Source: Treponema sp. UBA6988 (lineage in GTDB: Bacteria > Spirochaetota > Spirochaetia > Treponematales > Treponemataceae). From it: DNA of 24,608 nucleotides. The stretch lies in the NCBI GenBank assembly GCA_002448445.1, contig DJYC01000035.1:1-24608 (forward strand). Reading direction: 5' to 3'. Position 1 is the first letter of the stretch. Every line of letters begins with the position of its first letter. The notes under the pieces are model-generated. The model saw nothing but the letters and a program-made list of their open reading frames with translations, made no database searches and was not told where the DNA came from. The translations under genes and the position numbers were made by a program. Shown here piece by piece: positions 14,149-22,036 of the stretch.

Positions 14149-14895
14149 ATGAACCAAGACTCAAATTCCAACAATGCAAATATAGATCTTGCACTGTATC
14201 TAATACCAGTAACTCTGGGCAGCGCCAACGAGCAAGTGCTTCCTTCCTACAACTTGGGCATCATCAAAGAAATAAAATATTTCATCGTGGAAAACAAAAA
14301 ATCGGCAATACGTTTTTTGGTTAGCCTTAGCAAAGAAATTGACATTGATTCACTAACTTTTTATGAACTGAATGAACACACTGACCTTAAAAGCATCGGA
14401 AACTATCTGGAACCCCTGCAAAAACACAAGCAGCCGATGGGCGTTATTTCCGAAGCTGGATGTCCGGCAGTGGCAGACCCGGGAGCAGCTGTTGTTGCAA
14501 TGGCACACAAAAAGCACCTTAAGGTTGTTCCGCTAACAGGCCCCTCTTCCATAATTCTTTCCGTAATGGCAAGCGGATTCAACGGACAGAGCTTTGCCTT
14601 TAACGGCTACCTTCCTGTAAAAAATGACGAGCGTGCAAAAAAGCTAAGGCAGCTGGAAAGCCGCGCATGGAACGAAGATCAGACCCAGCTCTTTATAGAA
14701 GCCCCCTACCGCAATGCAAAAATGCTTGAAACGATTATCCGCGTCTGCAAAAAAAACACCATGCTTTGCATTGCATGCGGCATTACCTGTCAGGATGAAT
14801 TCATCCAGACACAGACCGTTGAGGCGTGGAAAAACTTTGATGCCGAGCGCATACAAAAAATCCCGGCAATCTTCTTGCTTTTTAAGCAGCAGTAA
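14149..14895 (+). CDS. RsmI-like SAM-dependent (tetrapyrrole-methylase fold) methyltransferase
   Basis: A 248-residue methylase of the tetrapyrrole-methylase superfamily, RsmI/YraL-like. It has the early YLIPVTLG strand, the SAM-binding ISEAGCPAVADPGA and the LTGPSSIILSVMASGFNGQ motif, followed by FAFNGYLPVK. RsmI methylates the 2'-O of C1402 in 16S rRNA. This shorter variant group is common in Bacteroidetes and spirochaetes and may have the same or a related RNA target. ATG 14149 is chosen over GTG 14131 because the latter lies within the -10 box. Shikimate kinase follows closely and is likely co-transcribed. Confidence 0.88.
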   Translation: MNQDSNSNNANIDLALYLIPVTLGSANEQVLPSYNLGIIKEIKYFIVENKKSAIRFLVSLSKEIDIDSLTFYELNEHTDLKSIGNYLEPLQKHKQPMGVISEAGCPAVADPGAAVVAMAHKKHLKVVPLTGPSSIILSVMASGFNGQSFAFNGYLPVKNDERAKKLRQLESRAWNEDQTQLFIEAPYRNAKMLETIIRVCKKNTMLCIACGITCQDEFIQTQTVEAWKNFDAERIQKIPAIFLLFKQQ

Positions 14896-14912
14896 AACAA
14901 GGAATGAATCAG

Positions 14913-15506
14913 ATGCTAAAAAAAACAATCGCACTTATGGGAATAAAGCACTGCGGAAAGTCCACACAGGGAAAAATCCTTGCAAAAAAATTCGGAACAG
15001 TTTTCTTCGATACGGATGATGTCATTACGGAACAGACAGGAAAGACACCTCGCCAAATTTATACAGAGGCTGGGGAAGAAGGTTTCAAGGCCGCAGAAAA
15101 AAATGCCTGTCAGCTGGTGGCGAAAAGAATTACAGAATCACAGACACCAGCTGTCATCGCAACCGGCGGCGGAATATGCAACAATTCGGACGCGCTCTTT
15201 GAGCTTCATAAAGTCAGCACATTTGTATTCCTAAATTCAAGGGAAGCTATTGCTGCAAAAAGAATCCTTTCGGAAGTAAAGACGGAAGAAGACGGCAGTC
15301 TTAGCAACATGCCAGCTTACATAGCAAAAAAAAATCCGCACTCCCTTTCCGAAGTGCGGTCTATCTTTCATGAATTCTTTGAAGAGCGAGTGCGAATGTA
15401 CAAGGGCATAGCAGATTTTTCCGTTAGCATGAAAAACGCAACCAAAAGCGTCAATACAAACCAGATTATCTCTATGCTAAAAGGCAAGGGCATAATCCAA
15501 GACTAG
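14913..15506 (+). CDS. aroK: Shikimate kinase
   Basis: A 197-residue P-loop kinase. Walker A is GIKHCGKST (residues 10-18), the shikimate/Mg site is DTDD (33-36) and the conserved GGG is in VIATGGGICN (81-90). A lid-like region follows, FFEERVRMYKGIAD. It phosphorylates shikimate at O3 in aromatic amino acid synthesis. AAGGA at 14899-14903 is 9 nt from this ATG but touches the upstream ATG 14904, so the later start is preferred. An insertion-like stretch between the GGG motif and lid (SEVKTEEDGSLSNMPAYI) makes it slightly longer than E. coli AroK. It is convergent with slyD, with 8 bp between stops. Confidence 0.9.
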   Translation: MLKKTIALMGIKHCGKSTQGKILAKKFGTVFFDTDDVITEQTGKTPRQIYTEAGEEGFKAAEKNACQLVAKRITESQTPAVIATGGGICNNSDALFELHKVSTFVFLNSREAIAAKRILSEVKTEEDGSLSNMPAYIAKKNPHSLSEVRSIFHEFFEERVRMYKGIADFSVSMKNATKSVNTNQIISMLKGKGIIQD

Positions 15507-15514
15507 CCCTGCCG

Positions 15515-16081
15515 CTAATTGCATCCGCAGCCACAAGAACCGCAGCCACCGTTGCCGCAACCATCACCACAACCGCCATCACCGCAAGAGCCTCCACAAC
15601 CACCGCATCCTCCGCCGCAACCGCCAGACAAAGCTGAAGCAAGCTCTTCTTCACTTGCATCACGGACGGAAACGACTTCTATCTCAAACTGAAGGTTCTT
15701 TCCAGCCAGTTGATGGTTTGCGTCTACGGTAACAGAATCCGGTCCGACCTTTTTTACGGTAACAATCCTGGAGCCTGCCAAGTCTCCTGCGTGGAACTGC
15801 ATACCCTCTTTTATTTCTGCATCAGTTGCAAAATTTGAGCGGGGAATGTCCATTACAAGGGAAGCATCCCATTCTCCATAGCCATCCTTTGGCTCGACAA
15901 AGACGGAAACTTTATCGCCGGAACTTTTTCCTTCAAGCTCGCTTTCTATCTTTGGCAAAAGGAATCCATTGCCCTGAATATATTCGAGAGGCTCCATTCC
16001 TTCGGTTGAGTCAATCAGGGAACCGTCCTTGTCCTTTAACACATAATGAATACTGACAACTTTATCTTTTTGAATGACCAT
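15515..16081 (-). CDS. slyD: SlyD-like FKBP peptidyl-prolyl isomerase with Cys/Gly-rich tail
   Basis: A 188-residue protein. The FKBP domain begins KDKVVSIHYVLKDKDGSLID and includes the hallmark PLEYIQGNGFLLPKIESELEG. The insert-in-flap chaperone domain (YGEWDASLVMDIPRSNF onward) is followed by return to the FKBP fold (NHQLAGKNLQFEIEV). The last 36 residues contain 10 Cys among Gly, Ser, Asp and Asn, with no His. SlyD of E. coli has a metal-binding His/Cys tail that supplies nickel for hydrogenase; this one would suit soft metals. ATG 16081 follows the NifU-like stop by 1 bp (TAA-T-ATG), implying translational coupling; an in-frame start upstream would overlap that gene. Confidence 0.92.
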   Translation of the reverse strand: MVIQKDKVVSIHYVLKDKDGSLIDSTEGMEPLEYIQGNGFLLPKIESELEGKSSGDKVSVFVEPKDGYGEWDASLVMDIPRSNFATDAEIKEGMQFHAGDLAGSRIVTVKKVGPDSVTVDANHQLAGKNLQFEIEVVSVRDASEEELASALSGGCGGGCGGCGGSCGDGGCGDGCGNGGCGSCGCGCN

Positions 16082-16082
16082 A

Positions 16083-16322
16083 TTACAATTCCTGCACAAC
16101 CTCAGCAACTTCTGGAACAGTTTCCTTCAGGTAGCGTTCAATCCCCATCTTTAGCGTCATTACGGCCATGGGGCAATTTCCGCAGGCTCCCGTAAGGCGG
16201 ATATGAACTTTGTTTTCTTCATCAATGTTTATATATTCCAAATCGCCCCCGTCCGCATTAAGCTGAGGACGAAAAGCTTCCAATGTTTCCTTTACTTTTT
16301 CTTCAAGAGATTGATCTGCCAT
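16083..16322 (-). CDS. NifU C-terminal-domain Fe-S scaffold
   Basis: A 79-residue protein equivalent to the NifU C-terminal/Nfu domain. It has LEAFRPQLNADGGDLEYINI and the cluster-binding CGNCPMAVMTLKMGIE (CxxC). Family members assemble or carry a [4Fe-4S] cluster for transfer to client proteins. AGGAG stands 6 nt before the ATG. It is followed by slyD at 1 bp; pairing a metal-rich chaperone tail with an Fe-S carrier suggests a metal-handling operon, though that is inference. Confidence 0.93.
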   Translation of the reverse strand: MADQSLEEKVKETLEAFRPQLNADGGDLEYINIDEENKVHIRLTGACGNCPMAVMTLKMGIERYLKETVPEVAEVVQEL

Positions 16323-16381
16323 GGAGGACTCCTAAATTAATTCTGTCTGTGATTGATTAAAAGATAGTAAAAAACAGAGGA

Positions 16382-18433
16382 TTATTCAAGTATTTTTTTT
16401 GCAACTTGAACAGGGGAATCCTTGTAGTAGAGGGCGGCATATACGGCTGCGTATCCCAGAACATAGCGCCCATACTGTCTGGTCTCGGCAAATGGAAGCG
16501 TTTCAAGGAACAAATCGTTGGGCAGATTGTCCATGCCAAAATTCAAGTCGGCACTTTTCTGCCAAGAACGGACATGCCCAATTCCCCCGTTGTATGCAAA
16601 GAGCGATAATATCTGTGACCCTTTAAGGCGTTCAATAAGCTCTGAAAGATAATACGTACCAAAACGGATGTTTATGTCCGGGTCATTCAAATCATAAACC
16701 TGAATCTTCATTTTTTTTGCAATATCACCCGCCGTAGCTTCCATAAGCTGGGTAAGTCCGTTTGCCCCGGCATTGCTTTGTATATTCGGATCAAAAAAAC
16801 TTTCCGCCCGAATAAGCCCCAGAAGCAAATATTCATCAACACCATAATCTTGGCAGTGTTTTTTTACGCAGTCATAAAAAGCACGCGGATAGGCAAGCTG
16901 CCAAAGTTCAGTTGGAGGGGTGCCCTCGCTCCTGTTAAGCTTCTTTGCCGCAACCCTAAGGCTCTTTGTGTAATAAGAATTGTCCGTGGTTCCGTAATCG
17001 TAAAGCGCCTGGGCAATTTTTAGCACGCAGTCAGTTCCTATCTCTTTGTAGTGATTTTCCCATTCAGCATAGATGTGCTCAACAAGGCCAAAATCCGCAT
17101 AGCCGTTAAGCAAAAGTTCCTCGTCCTTGTTGGCAACAAATGAATCGTCACTCCGCAAGACCGCAAAGCACTTCTTTACTTCTTCGTCGCTAAGACCAAG
17201 CCTGTAAGCCGCAAGTATTCTGTAATAGATGCTTGTGTCAGAATCCAGGGCCTTTTCAAAGAATTTCTTGGCAGCTTCTTCGCTTTTTACACCGTTCACT
17301 TTTAAAAGCCCTGTCTGGAACAGCCTTGCCGTTACATAGCTGTACTTGGCCACCACTTCCTTGCTTGCAAAAGTTTCTATTGACGTTGCAGTCTGATAGT
17401 ATGCAAACCAAACATGGCGCGAAAGCATGCGCAAAGAAAGCGTGTCAAAAAAATCATCATAATAATTTGGGTCACGGATTGAAGGGCCGTAAGTCTTTAC
17501 AGCTTCAAGTGCATCCTGAATTGAAATCTTTAGCTTTGAATTTAGGAAATACCAGAGGGCACTGTCATAAGAAGCGTCATCCCCAGCGCATTCCATTGCC
17601 TTTAAATAGTCGGCACATGCCTTGTCCGGATATTTTGTATCTTTGTCGTAAATGCGGGCTGCATAAAAGTAGGCATTGTAAACGGCATCTTTTGGAAGAG
17701 ACTTGTCTTCTGCCAAATCATGCATGAACTGGGCATTTGTGCTATTGTTGTTTGAACCGTAAAGATAGGTCTTTCCAATATCGTTCACCAGCTGGGGAGT
17801 GAGCAATTCCCTATTGGAAGCAATTGAATCTATGTCTGGAATTGAATTTGAATAATCATAGGAAAAAACTTTTTTCCTAAATTTAATTATGGGAAAGGCA
17901 TCCGGCGAAATTTTAAAGTCATCAAGAAATTTTGAATGCTGCTTTGAATAGGGACGGCTTGTAAACCAACGCGTAAATTCATCAGAAAAATTTGATGAGC
18001 CACGCTTGTAAAGAGCCGCACACCTGTAATAGGCAAGTTCATTAAGGCATTTTGAAATGTCCTTGTCCTGGGTAAGGTCGGCAATCAGCTGGAACTCACC
18101 CTTTTTGAAAAGCCCATGCACATAAAGCAAAAGCGAGTCTTCATCTGGATACGAAGTGTAAAGGTCGTGAAGAGAAATCAAGTTTTCGTCGATTGAGCCG
18201 ATTGAAGACATAAGCTCCAGCGACCGGCGCCTAATCAAGGGAGAAGCATTTTTTATGTTTTTGCGCAACAGCTTTTTTGCCTTGGGATAATCATTTTCAT
18301 CCACATGCTTTAAGGCTCTAAAATAAAAAGCATCGTTGCCGTATTCAGAAGAAAGACTATCGCTTGCCCTGCAGGAACAGAAGCAAGCTACAGCAGAGAA
18401 AAGTAAAACAAGCGACAGAACTTTACGGTTCAT
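16382..18433 (-). CDS. Lytic murein transglycosylase (Slt70-like), lipoprotein
   Basis: A 683-residue protein. The N-terminal signal (MNRKVLSLVLLFSAVACF) ends in a possible spirochaete-type lipobox CFCSC. A long helical, TPR-like superhelix follows, then a C-terminal SLT domain with catalytic E544 in LIRAESFFDP, the SNAGANGLTQLM motif and SLFAYNGGIGHVRSW. This is the layout of E. coli Slt70, which cleaves glycan strands to 1,6-anhydro-muropeptides. The ATG at 18433 is preferred to the in-frame TTG directly before it. It lies 15 bp after the LysM membrane protein and shares its operon. Both act on or bind peptidoglycan. Confidence 0.92.
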   Translation of the reverse strand: MNRKVLSLVLLFSAVACFCSCRASDSLSSEYGNDAFYFRALKHVDENDYPKAKKLLRKNIKNASPLIRRRSLELMSSIGSIDENLISLHDLYTSYPDEDSLLLYVHGLFKKGEFQLIADLTQDKDISKCLNELAYYRCAALYKRGSSNFSDEFTRWFTSRPYSKQHSKFLDDFKISPDAFPIIKFRKKVFSYDYSNSIPDIDSIASNRELLTPQLVNDIGKTYLYGSNNNSTNAQFMHDLAEDKSLPKDAVYNAYFYAARIYDKDTKYPDKACADYLKAMECAGDDASYDSALWYFLNSKLKISIQDALEAVKTYGPSIRDPNYYDDFFDTLSLRMLSRHVWFAYYQTATSIETFASKEVVAKYSYVTARLFQTGLLKVNGVKSEEAAKKFFEKALDSDTSIYYRILAAYRLGLSDEEVKKCFAVLRSDDSFVANKDEELLLNGYADFGLVEHIYAEWENHYKEIGTDCVLKIAQALYDYGTTDNSYYTKSLRVAAKKLNRSEGTPPTELWQLAYPRAFYDCVKKHCQDYGVDEYLLLGLIRAESFFDPNIQSNAGANGLTQLMEATAGDIAKKMKIQVYDLNDPDINIRFGTYYLSELIERLKGSQILSLFAYNGGIGHVRSWQKSADLNFGMDNLPNDLFLETLPFAETRQYGRYVLGYAAVYAALYYKDSPVQVAKKILE

Positions 18434-18448
18434 CAATAGCGAGCCAGC

Positions 18449-20995
18449 CTAGTCAGATGGAATCAAGATTGTGCTTCCAGCCTGAATGTAATCAGGATTC
18501 TTGATGTGGTTATGATCTGCAATGTGCTGGTAGCGCCATGGCGTCTTGTAGTAGGCATTTGAAATATCCCAAAGGGTGTCGCCCCAAACAATTTTGTAGC
18601 GGATATCGGGAGTCTTTTTGGAAGAACGGGCCGGAGGTTCTGGAACGATCTGTTGTGGTGTTGCCGCAACGACAATCTCGTTTTCTTTTGCAGGAACAAC
18701 CTCTTCCTTCTGCTTTGAAGTAGACTGCTTTAAAGCAGACTGTTTTTGTTTTTCCTCACCGTCCTTCTTCTGGGGAGGTGGCAAGGCTTCACCAGCATTA
18801 TGGGTCTGCTCAGGAGAAGATGATGAAGAAGTCTGTTCACCGGATGCATCAGCTTCTGCAGAAACGTCAGACTTCAATCCGCCAGAAAGCTCTTCCTTAT
18901 TTTCTGATGCCAAGGATTTTATTCCCTCATCGCTTTCTGTTTTTGCTATATGGGTTTCAGTTCTCTTGTTGAATATATTGATTTTTGATGGAATGACAAA
19001 GAGCACAAGGAGTGCGCCGAGTATACATATTATTGAACAGACTACGCAGACAATAACCGGCAATGCAGAACCGCCCTCCTTGTCGTCATCTTCATACGAA
19101 CTATTTCCCCTGAGAGTCTCCTTGTCATACAAGCCTTCAAACATATTGCTCTGGGGAGAATAGGAATTCGCGGAAGAAGAGTCTTCTGCTTCATCAAACA
19201 AATCGTAGTCGCTCACTTGCTTGTCTCCGGAATCATCATAAGAATTTTGTCTGGTGGCAGGAGAATCATCAGCAAATTCAGGAACCGTAAATTCTGTACC
19301 TGCATTTGCATTGGACTCCGTACCAAAAGTTGCATCATCAAAATCAGGAAGGTCCATAACTGTGTCCGATGTTTCAGGGATGGACTTGACCGCTTCATCA
19401 AAGTCGGAAACTTCCGGTTCGGGGAAATCTTCTTCCTGAACAAGGGTATCTTCCGTCTGCTTTGCGTTGGAAAGCGCAGACGTAATGTCAACATCTTCTA
19501 TGCCGGTTGGCTCGAGGCTGTCAAAATTGGGAAGGTCGTAGGCATCCTTTGTTCCTGCTGCAAGCACTGCAGAACTATCCAATTCGGTAAAGGGTGTCGG
19601 CTGCTCTTCTACAAAAGGTTCCTCTATATGCTTTTCTTCTATGGTAGGCTCGGTCTCTTCTTCTACCACAGTTGTCCCAGAAGAAAGGGTGCTGTCTTCT
19701 GCAAGTGGCTGAGAAGGAGAAGGCTCTTCAAGTACAACTTCATCTGCGGAAGGATATTCATCAGCGTCATCAAAACTGGGAAGACCAAAGTCTTCCGTTT
19801 GCAAAGCGGATGTGTCTCCAAAATCCGACAAATCCAAATCAGGCAGAGTTGCCTTTACTACAGTTTCCTGTGCTGTCGTTGGAGTAAGCTCTGGGGAAGT
19901 TTCAGGCGGAGTAAAATCAGGCAAATCCAAATCTACGCTAACGGAATTCTCTGAACTGGCAGCTTCATCTTCCGCAACGGAAACTTCTTCCTGCCCGGCA
20001 TCAGCACCATCCTGCACAACGGTTTTTTCTGTCTCTTCCTGGATAGCAAAGGGGGTCTGTCTCGTGGACTGAACAATTATCCTGTCTGCATTTTCCGCAT
20101 CACCCTTTGTCTTTAGTATTGACTCCAGGTTGGGCAGTTCAAAGTCAAAGTCATCATCAGAGAAAGAGTCGGCACCGTCCTGAACAGATGGCTCAGGCTC
20201 TTCGAGTACAGTAGAGGATTCCTCCATGACAGACGGGGCTTCAAAAAAGTTGCCGCTGTTGTTTGCATCTCCGGCATCTGTATAGGTTGAATCATCCTGC
20301 GGCATAGAATTAAGTTCGTCTTCTGTTGCAAAGATTTCGTTTTCTGGCTTTTCTTCGGTAAGAGTAAACGTGGATGTGTCTAAGATTGAGTTTCCTTCGC
20401 TGTCCTTTAAAATCGTGTCTGATTCGGCTTCGGGTGCAAAGTTCTTCAAGTCTTCCGCGCTGGCAAAAATCTCGCTCTCGGGTTTTTCTTCGGTAAGGGT
20501 AAATGTGGACGTATCCAGGATTGAATTTCCCTCGCTGTCCTTTAAGATTGAATCCGAGTCGGGCATTCCATTCTTTAAAACTGAATCAACGGCATCTATG
20601 TCGGAAAGTGCATCCGCCGTAGTCGTGTCTATGTTAAAGTTTGCGGGTTCGCTTCTTTCCACTTCTGTCCTGCTGACGAGGGTTACATTTGTGGAAGTGG
20701 CCTTTCCTGTTTCCGGATCGCGGACTTCCGCCTGCAAATGGTTGTTCTCGTCTACGCTAAGGTTCAGATGCAGGCTTGGAATTCCGTTGGGGTGTGGCTT
20801 TAAATTGCTAATTTCCAAAGTGTCTACGTATTCGGCATCATCCATGGAATCGGTTTCGGAGCGGTACAAGTCTATCTGAACTTTTGTTTGGTTATCCTGA
20901 ACTGTTGTAACGTCAAGCGCCTTTTTTTCTACGCTTCCGTCTTTCATAATCGGATAAAATGTGCCATCAGCAAGTTTGATTCCAATAGATTTCAT
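18449..20995 (-). CDS. Membrane LysM protein with Hsp70 substrate-binding-like N-domain
   Basis: An 848-residue protein in four parts. Residues 1-110 resemble the Hsp70 beta substrate-binding domain: TTVQDNQTKVQIDLYRSE, LEISNLKPHPNGIPSLHLNL and SVDENNHLQAEVRD follow the DnaK order. Residues about 115-635 are an acidic, low-complexity region with two tandem 45-residue repeats (ILKDSEGNSILDTSTFTLTE). A single TM segment is at about 645-668. About 130 linker residues precede a LysM domain at the C-terminus (YKIVWGDTLWDISNAYYKTP ... ILIPSD). Topology should put the Hsp70-like part in the cytoplasm and LysM on the cell wall. No ATPase domain is present. ATG 20995 with AAGGA 7 nt upstream is preferred to the upstream TTG. 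Confidence 0.85.
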   Translation of the reverse strand: MKSIGIKLADGTFYPIMKDGSVEKKALDVTTVQDNQTKVQIDLYRSETDSMDDAEYVDTLEISNLKPHPNGIPSLHLNLSVDENNHLQAEVRDPETGKATSTNVTLVSRTEVERSEPANFNIDTTTADALSDIDAVDSVLKNGMPDSDSILKDSEGNSILDTSTFTLTEEKPESEIFASAEDLKNFAPEAESDTILKDSEGNSILDTSTFTLTEEKPENEIFATEDELNSMPQDDSTYTDAGDANNSGNFFEAPSVMEESSTVLEEPEPSVQDGADSFSDDDFDFELPNLESILKTKGDAENADRIIVQSTRQTPFAIQEETEKTVVQDGADAGQEEVSVAEDEAASSENSVSVDLDLPDFTPPETSPELTPTTAQETVVKATLPDLDLSDFGDTSALQTEDFGLPSFDDADEYPSADEVVLEEPSPSQPLAEDSTLSSGTTVVEEETEPTIEEKHIEEPFVEEQPTPFTELDSSAVLAAGTKDAYDLPNFDSLEPTGIEDVDITSALSNAKQTEDTLVQEEDFPEPEVSDFDEAVKSIPETSDTVMDLPDFDDATFGTESNANAGTEFTVPEFADDSPATRQNSYDDSGDKQVSDYDLFDEAEDSSSANSYSPQSNMFEGLYDKETLRGNSSYEDDDKEGGSALPVIVCVVCSIICILGALLVLFVIPSKINIFNKRTETHIAKTESDEGIKSLASENKEELSGGLKSDVSAEADASGEQTSSSSSPEQTHNAGEALPPPQKKDGEEKQKQSALKQSTSKQKEEVVPAKENEIVVAATPQQIVPEPPARSSKKTPDIRYKIVWGDTLWDISNAYYKTPWRYQHIADHNHIKNPDYIQAGSTILIPSD
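20351..20570 (-). repeat. Two tandem 135-bp coding repeats in the LysM protein gene
   Basis: The stretch encoding ILKDSEGNSILDTSTFTLTE plus EKPE..EIFA occurs twice, with matching points such as TTCTTCGGTAAG at 20351 and 20486, a 135-bp (45-codon) period. The copies differ mainly at third codon positions, so this is an old in-frame duplication. Copy number may vary between strains. Confidence 0.85.
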
Positions 20996-21001
20996 TAACA
21001 A

Positions 21002-21051
21002 TTCCTTAAATTTAGAAATTCTTCCTTAAAATATCGGTAATTTTAAGGAAG
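21002..21051 (-). promoter_or_regulatory. Inverted/direct repeats in the leader of the LysM-SLT operon
   Basis: CTTCCTTAAAAT (21021-21032) and ATTTTAAGGAAG (21040-21051) form a perfect 12-bp hairpin with a 7-nt loop. The unit TTTAAGGAA (minus strand) occurs again at 21010-21002, where it includes the Shine-Dalgarno of the LysM gene. The upstream arm could thus pair with either copy. No T-tract follows on the minus strand, so it is not a typical terminator for the upstream gene. Confidence 0.6.
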
Positions 21052-21078
21052 TTCTTTATTGCGCACTTACAGCCTGTA

Positions 21079-21936
21079 TTAGTTGCCAAAAGAATAGTCA
21101 GCTGTAAACTTCAGTTCGTTTACGACTTCGCCAAATTTGCGTGAAACTGAATACTTGTAAACCTTCTGGGGATTGCCCTTTGCGTCGTTGTTGTAAATTA
21201 CGCGCTCAAAAAGGTTTCCCTGTCCATCAAAGGACTGGATTTCCTTTACGGCACCAGTCGTCCTTTCGTAGACATAGCATTTCTTGGAAGAAGGATGGCC
21301 CGCGCCTTCCCAGACTTCAACCTGGGAAATTTTTCCGTCGTCCGTATAGCGGGTAAGTGAGAGGCGGTCAAGGTTTCCGTCTGCAAAATAAAGGAATTCC
21401 TCCACCGGACGGCCTGTTGCAGTGTCCAGTTTTGTGACTATGCGCTCAAGAAGTGCGCCTGCACCGTTGTAATATGACTCCGTTACCTTGCCTGTCTCGT
21501 ACTTGTAGATTGTTTTTCCGGCAAGGACGTTATCCGCATTGTATTCTGACTCGGAGGCTATTGTTCCGTCAGCACCGTATTCCTTTACGCTTTTCCAGAT
21601 GAGCTTTTCGCTTGAATCGTAGTAGCTTGCGCTTTCAAGCTTGCCTGCGGCATTGTAGGCAAACACAGTCTTGTCAACCAGCATTTCCTTGCTTTCTGCA
21701 GAACCGGATGCCTTTTTTACGGTATAGCTTGCAACTTCCACTTCCTTTCCGTTTTTGAATGAGTGGATATGCTTAACGGTCGGAGTACGGAAATACTCCC
21801 CGAATTTTGAAATAACGGCATAATCCGTCTTTGTATAAGAATTTACACGGGATGCAGGCTCTATGCTTTCGGTATCAAACGCAAATGCTGCACAAGCGGC
21901 AAAGGCTACTAAAGCCAACAAAACAACCTTTTTCAT
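21079..21936 (-). CDS. Secreted protein with repeated Y/D-type strands
   Basis: A 285-residue exported protein. The signal peptide MKKVVLLALVAFAACAAFA is likely cut before FDTES. The mature part carries repeated short motifs (FAYNAAGKLESASYYDSSEK, EYGADGTIASESEYN, RYTDDGKISQVEVW, SFDGQGNLFERVIYN), spaced like YD/RHS-type or MORN-like beta-hairpin repeats. Function is unknown; it is probably periplasmic or surface exposed. GGAGG 7 nt before the ATG fixes the start; a longer frame extends upstream but overlaps the end of ilvY. Confidence 0.88.
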   Translation of the reverse strand: MKKVVLLALVAFAACAAFAFDTESIEPASRVNSYTKTDYAVISKFGEYFRTPTVKHIHSFKNGKEVEVASYTVKKASGSAESKEMLVDKTVFAYNAAGKLESASYYDSSEKLIWKSVKEYGADGTIASESEYNADNVLAGKTIYKYETGKVTESYYNGAGALLERIVTKLDTATGRPVEEFLYFADGNLDRLSLTRYTDDGKISQVEVWEGAGHPSSKKCYVYERTTGAVKEIQSFDGQGNLFERVIYNNDAKGNPQKVYKYSVSRKFGEVVNELKFTADYSFGN

Positions 21937-21964
21937 TAAAATTCCTCCGTTTTCCCTAAAAACA

Positions 21965-21993
21965 ATTATACTATACAATCGGTATTTTGTCTT
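21965..21993 (-). promoter_or_regulatory. Promoter of the secreted repeat protein gene
   Basis: On the minus strand, AAGACA (21993-21988), 17 bp and TATAAT (21970-21965) lead to a start near 21958 and a leader of about 20 nt containing GGAGG. Confidence 0.5.
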
Positions 21994-22036
21994 TAGAGTA
22001 TTAGAATTTGTAGCTTGCTTTGTAGCTGCAAGAACC

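Noticed and set aside
19217..19954. A long plus-strand open frame (245 codons) opposite the LysM protein gene
   Set aside because: It is a shadow of the acidic, low-complexity coding strand, with a composition rich in Arg, Cys, Phe and Ile and no recognisable domain or ribosome site.
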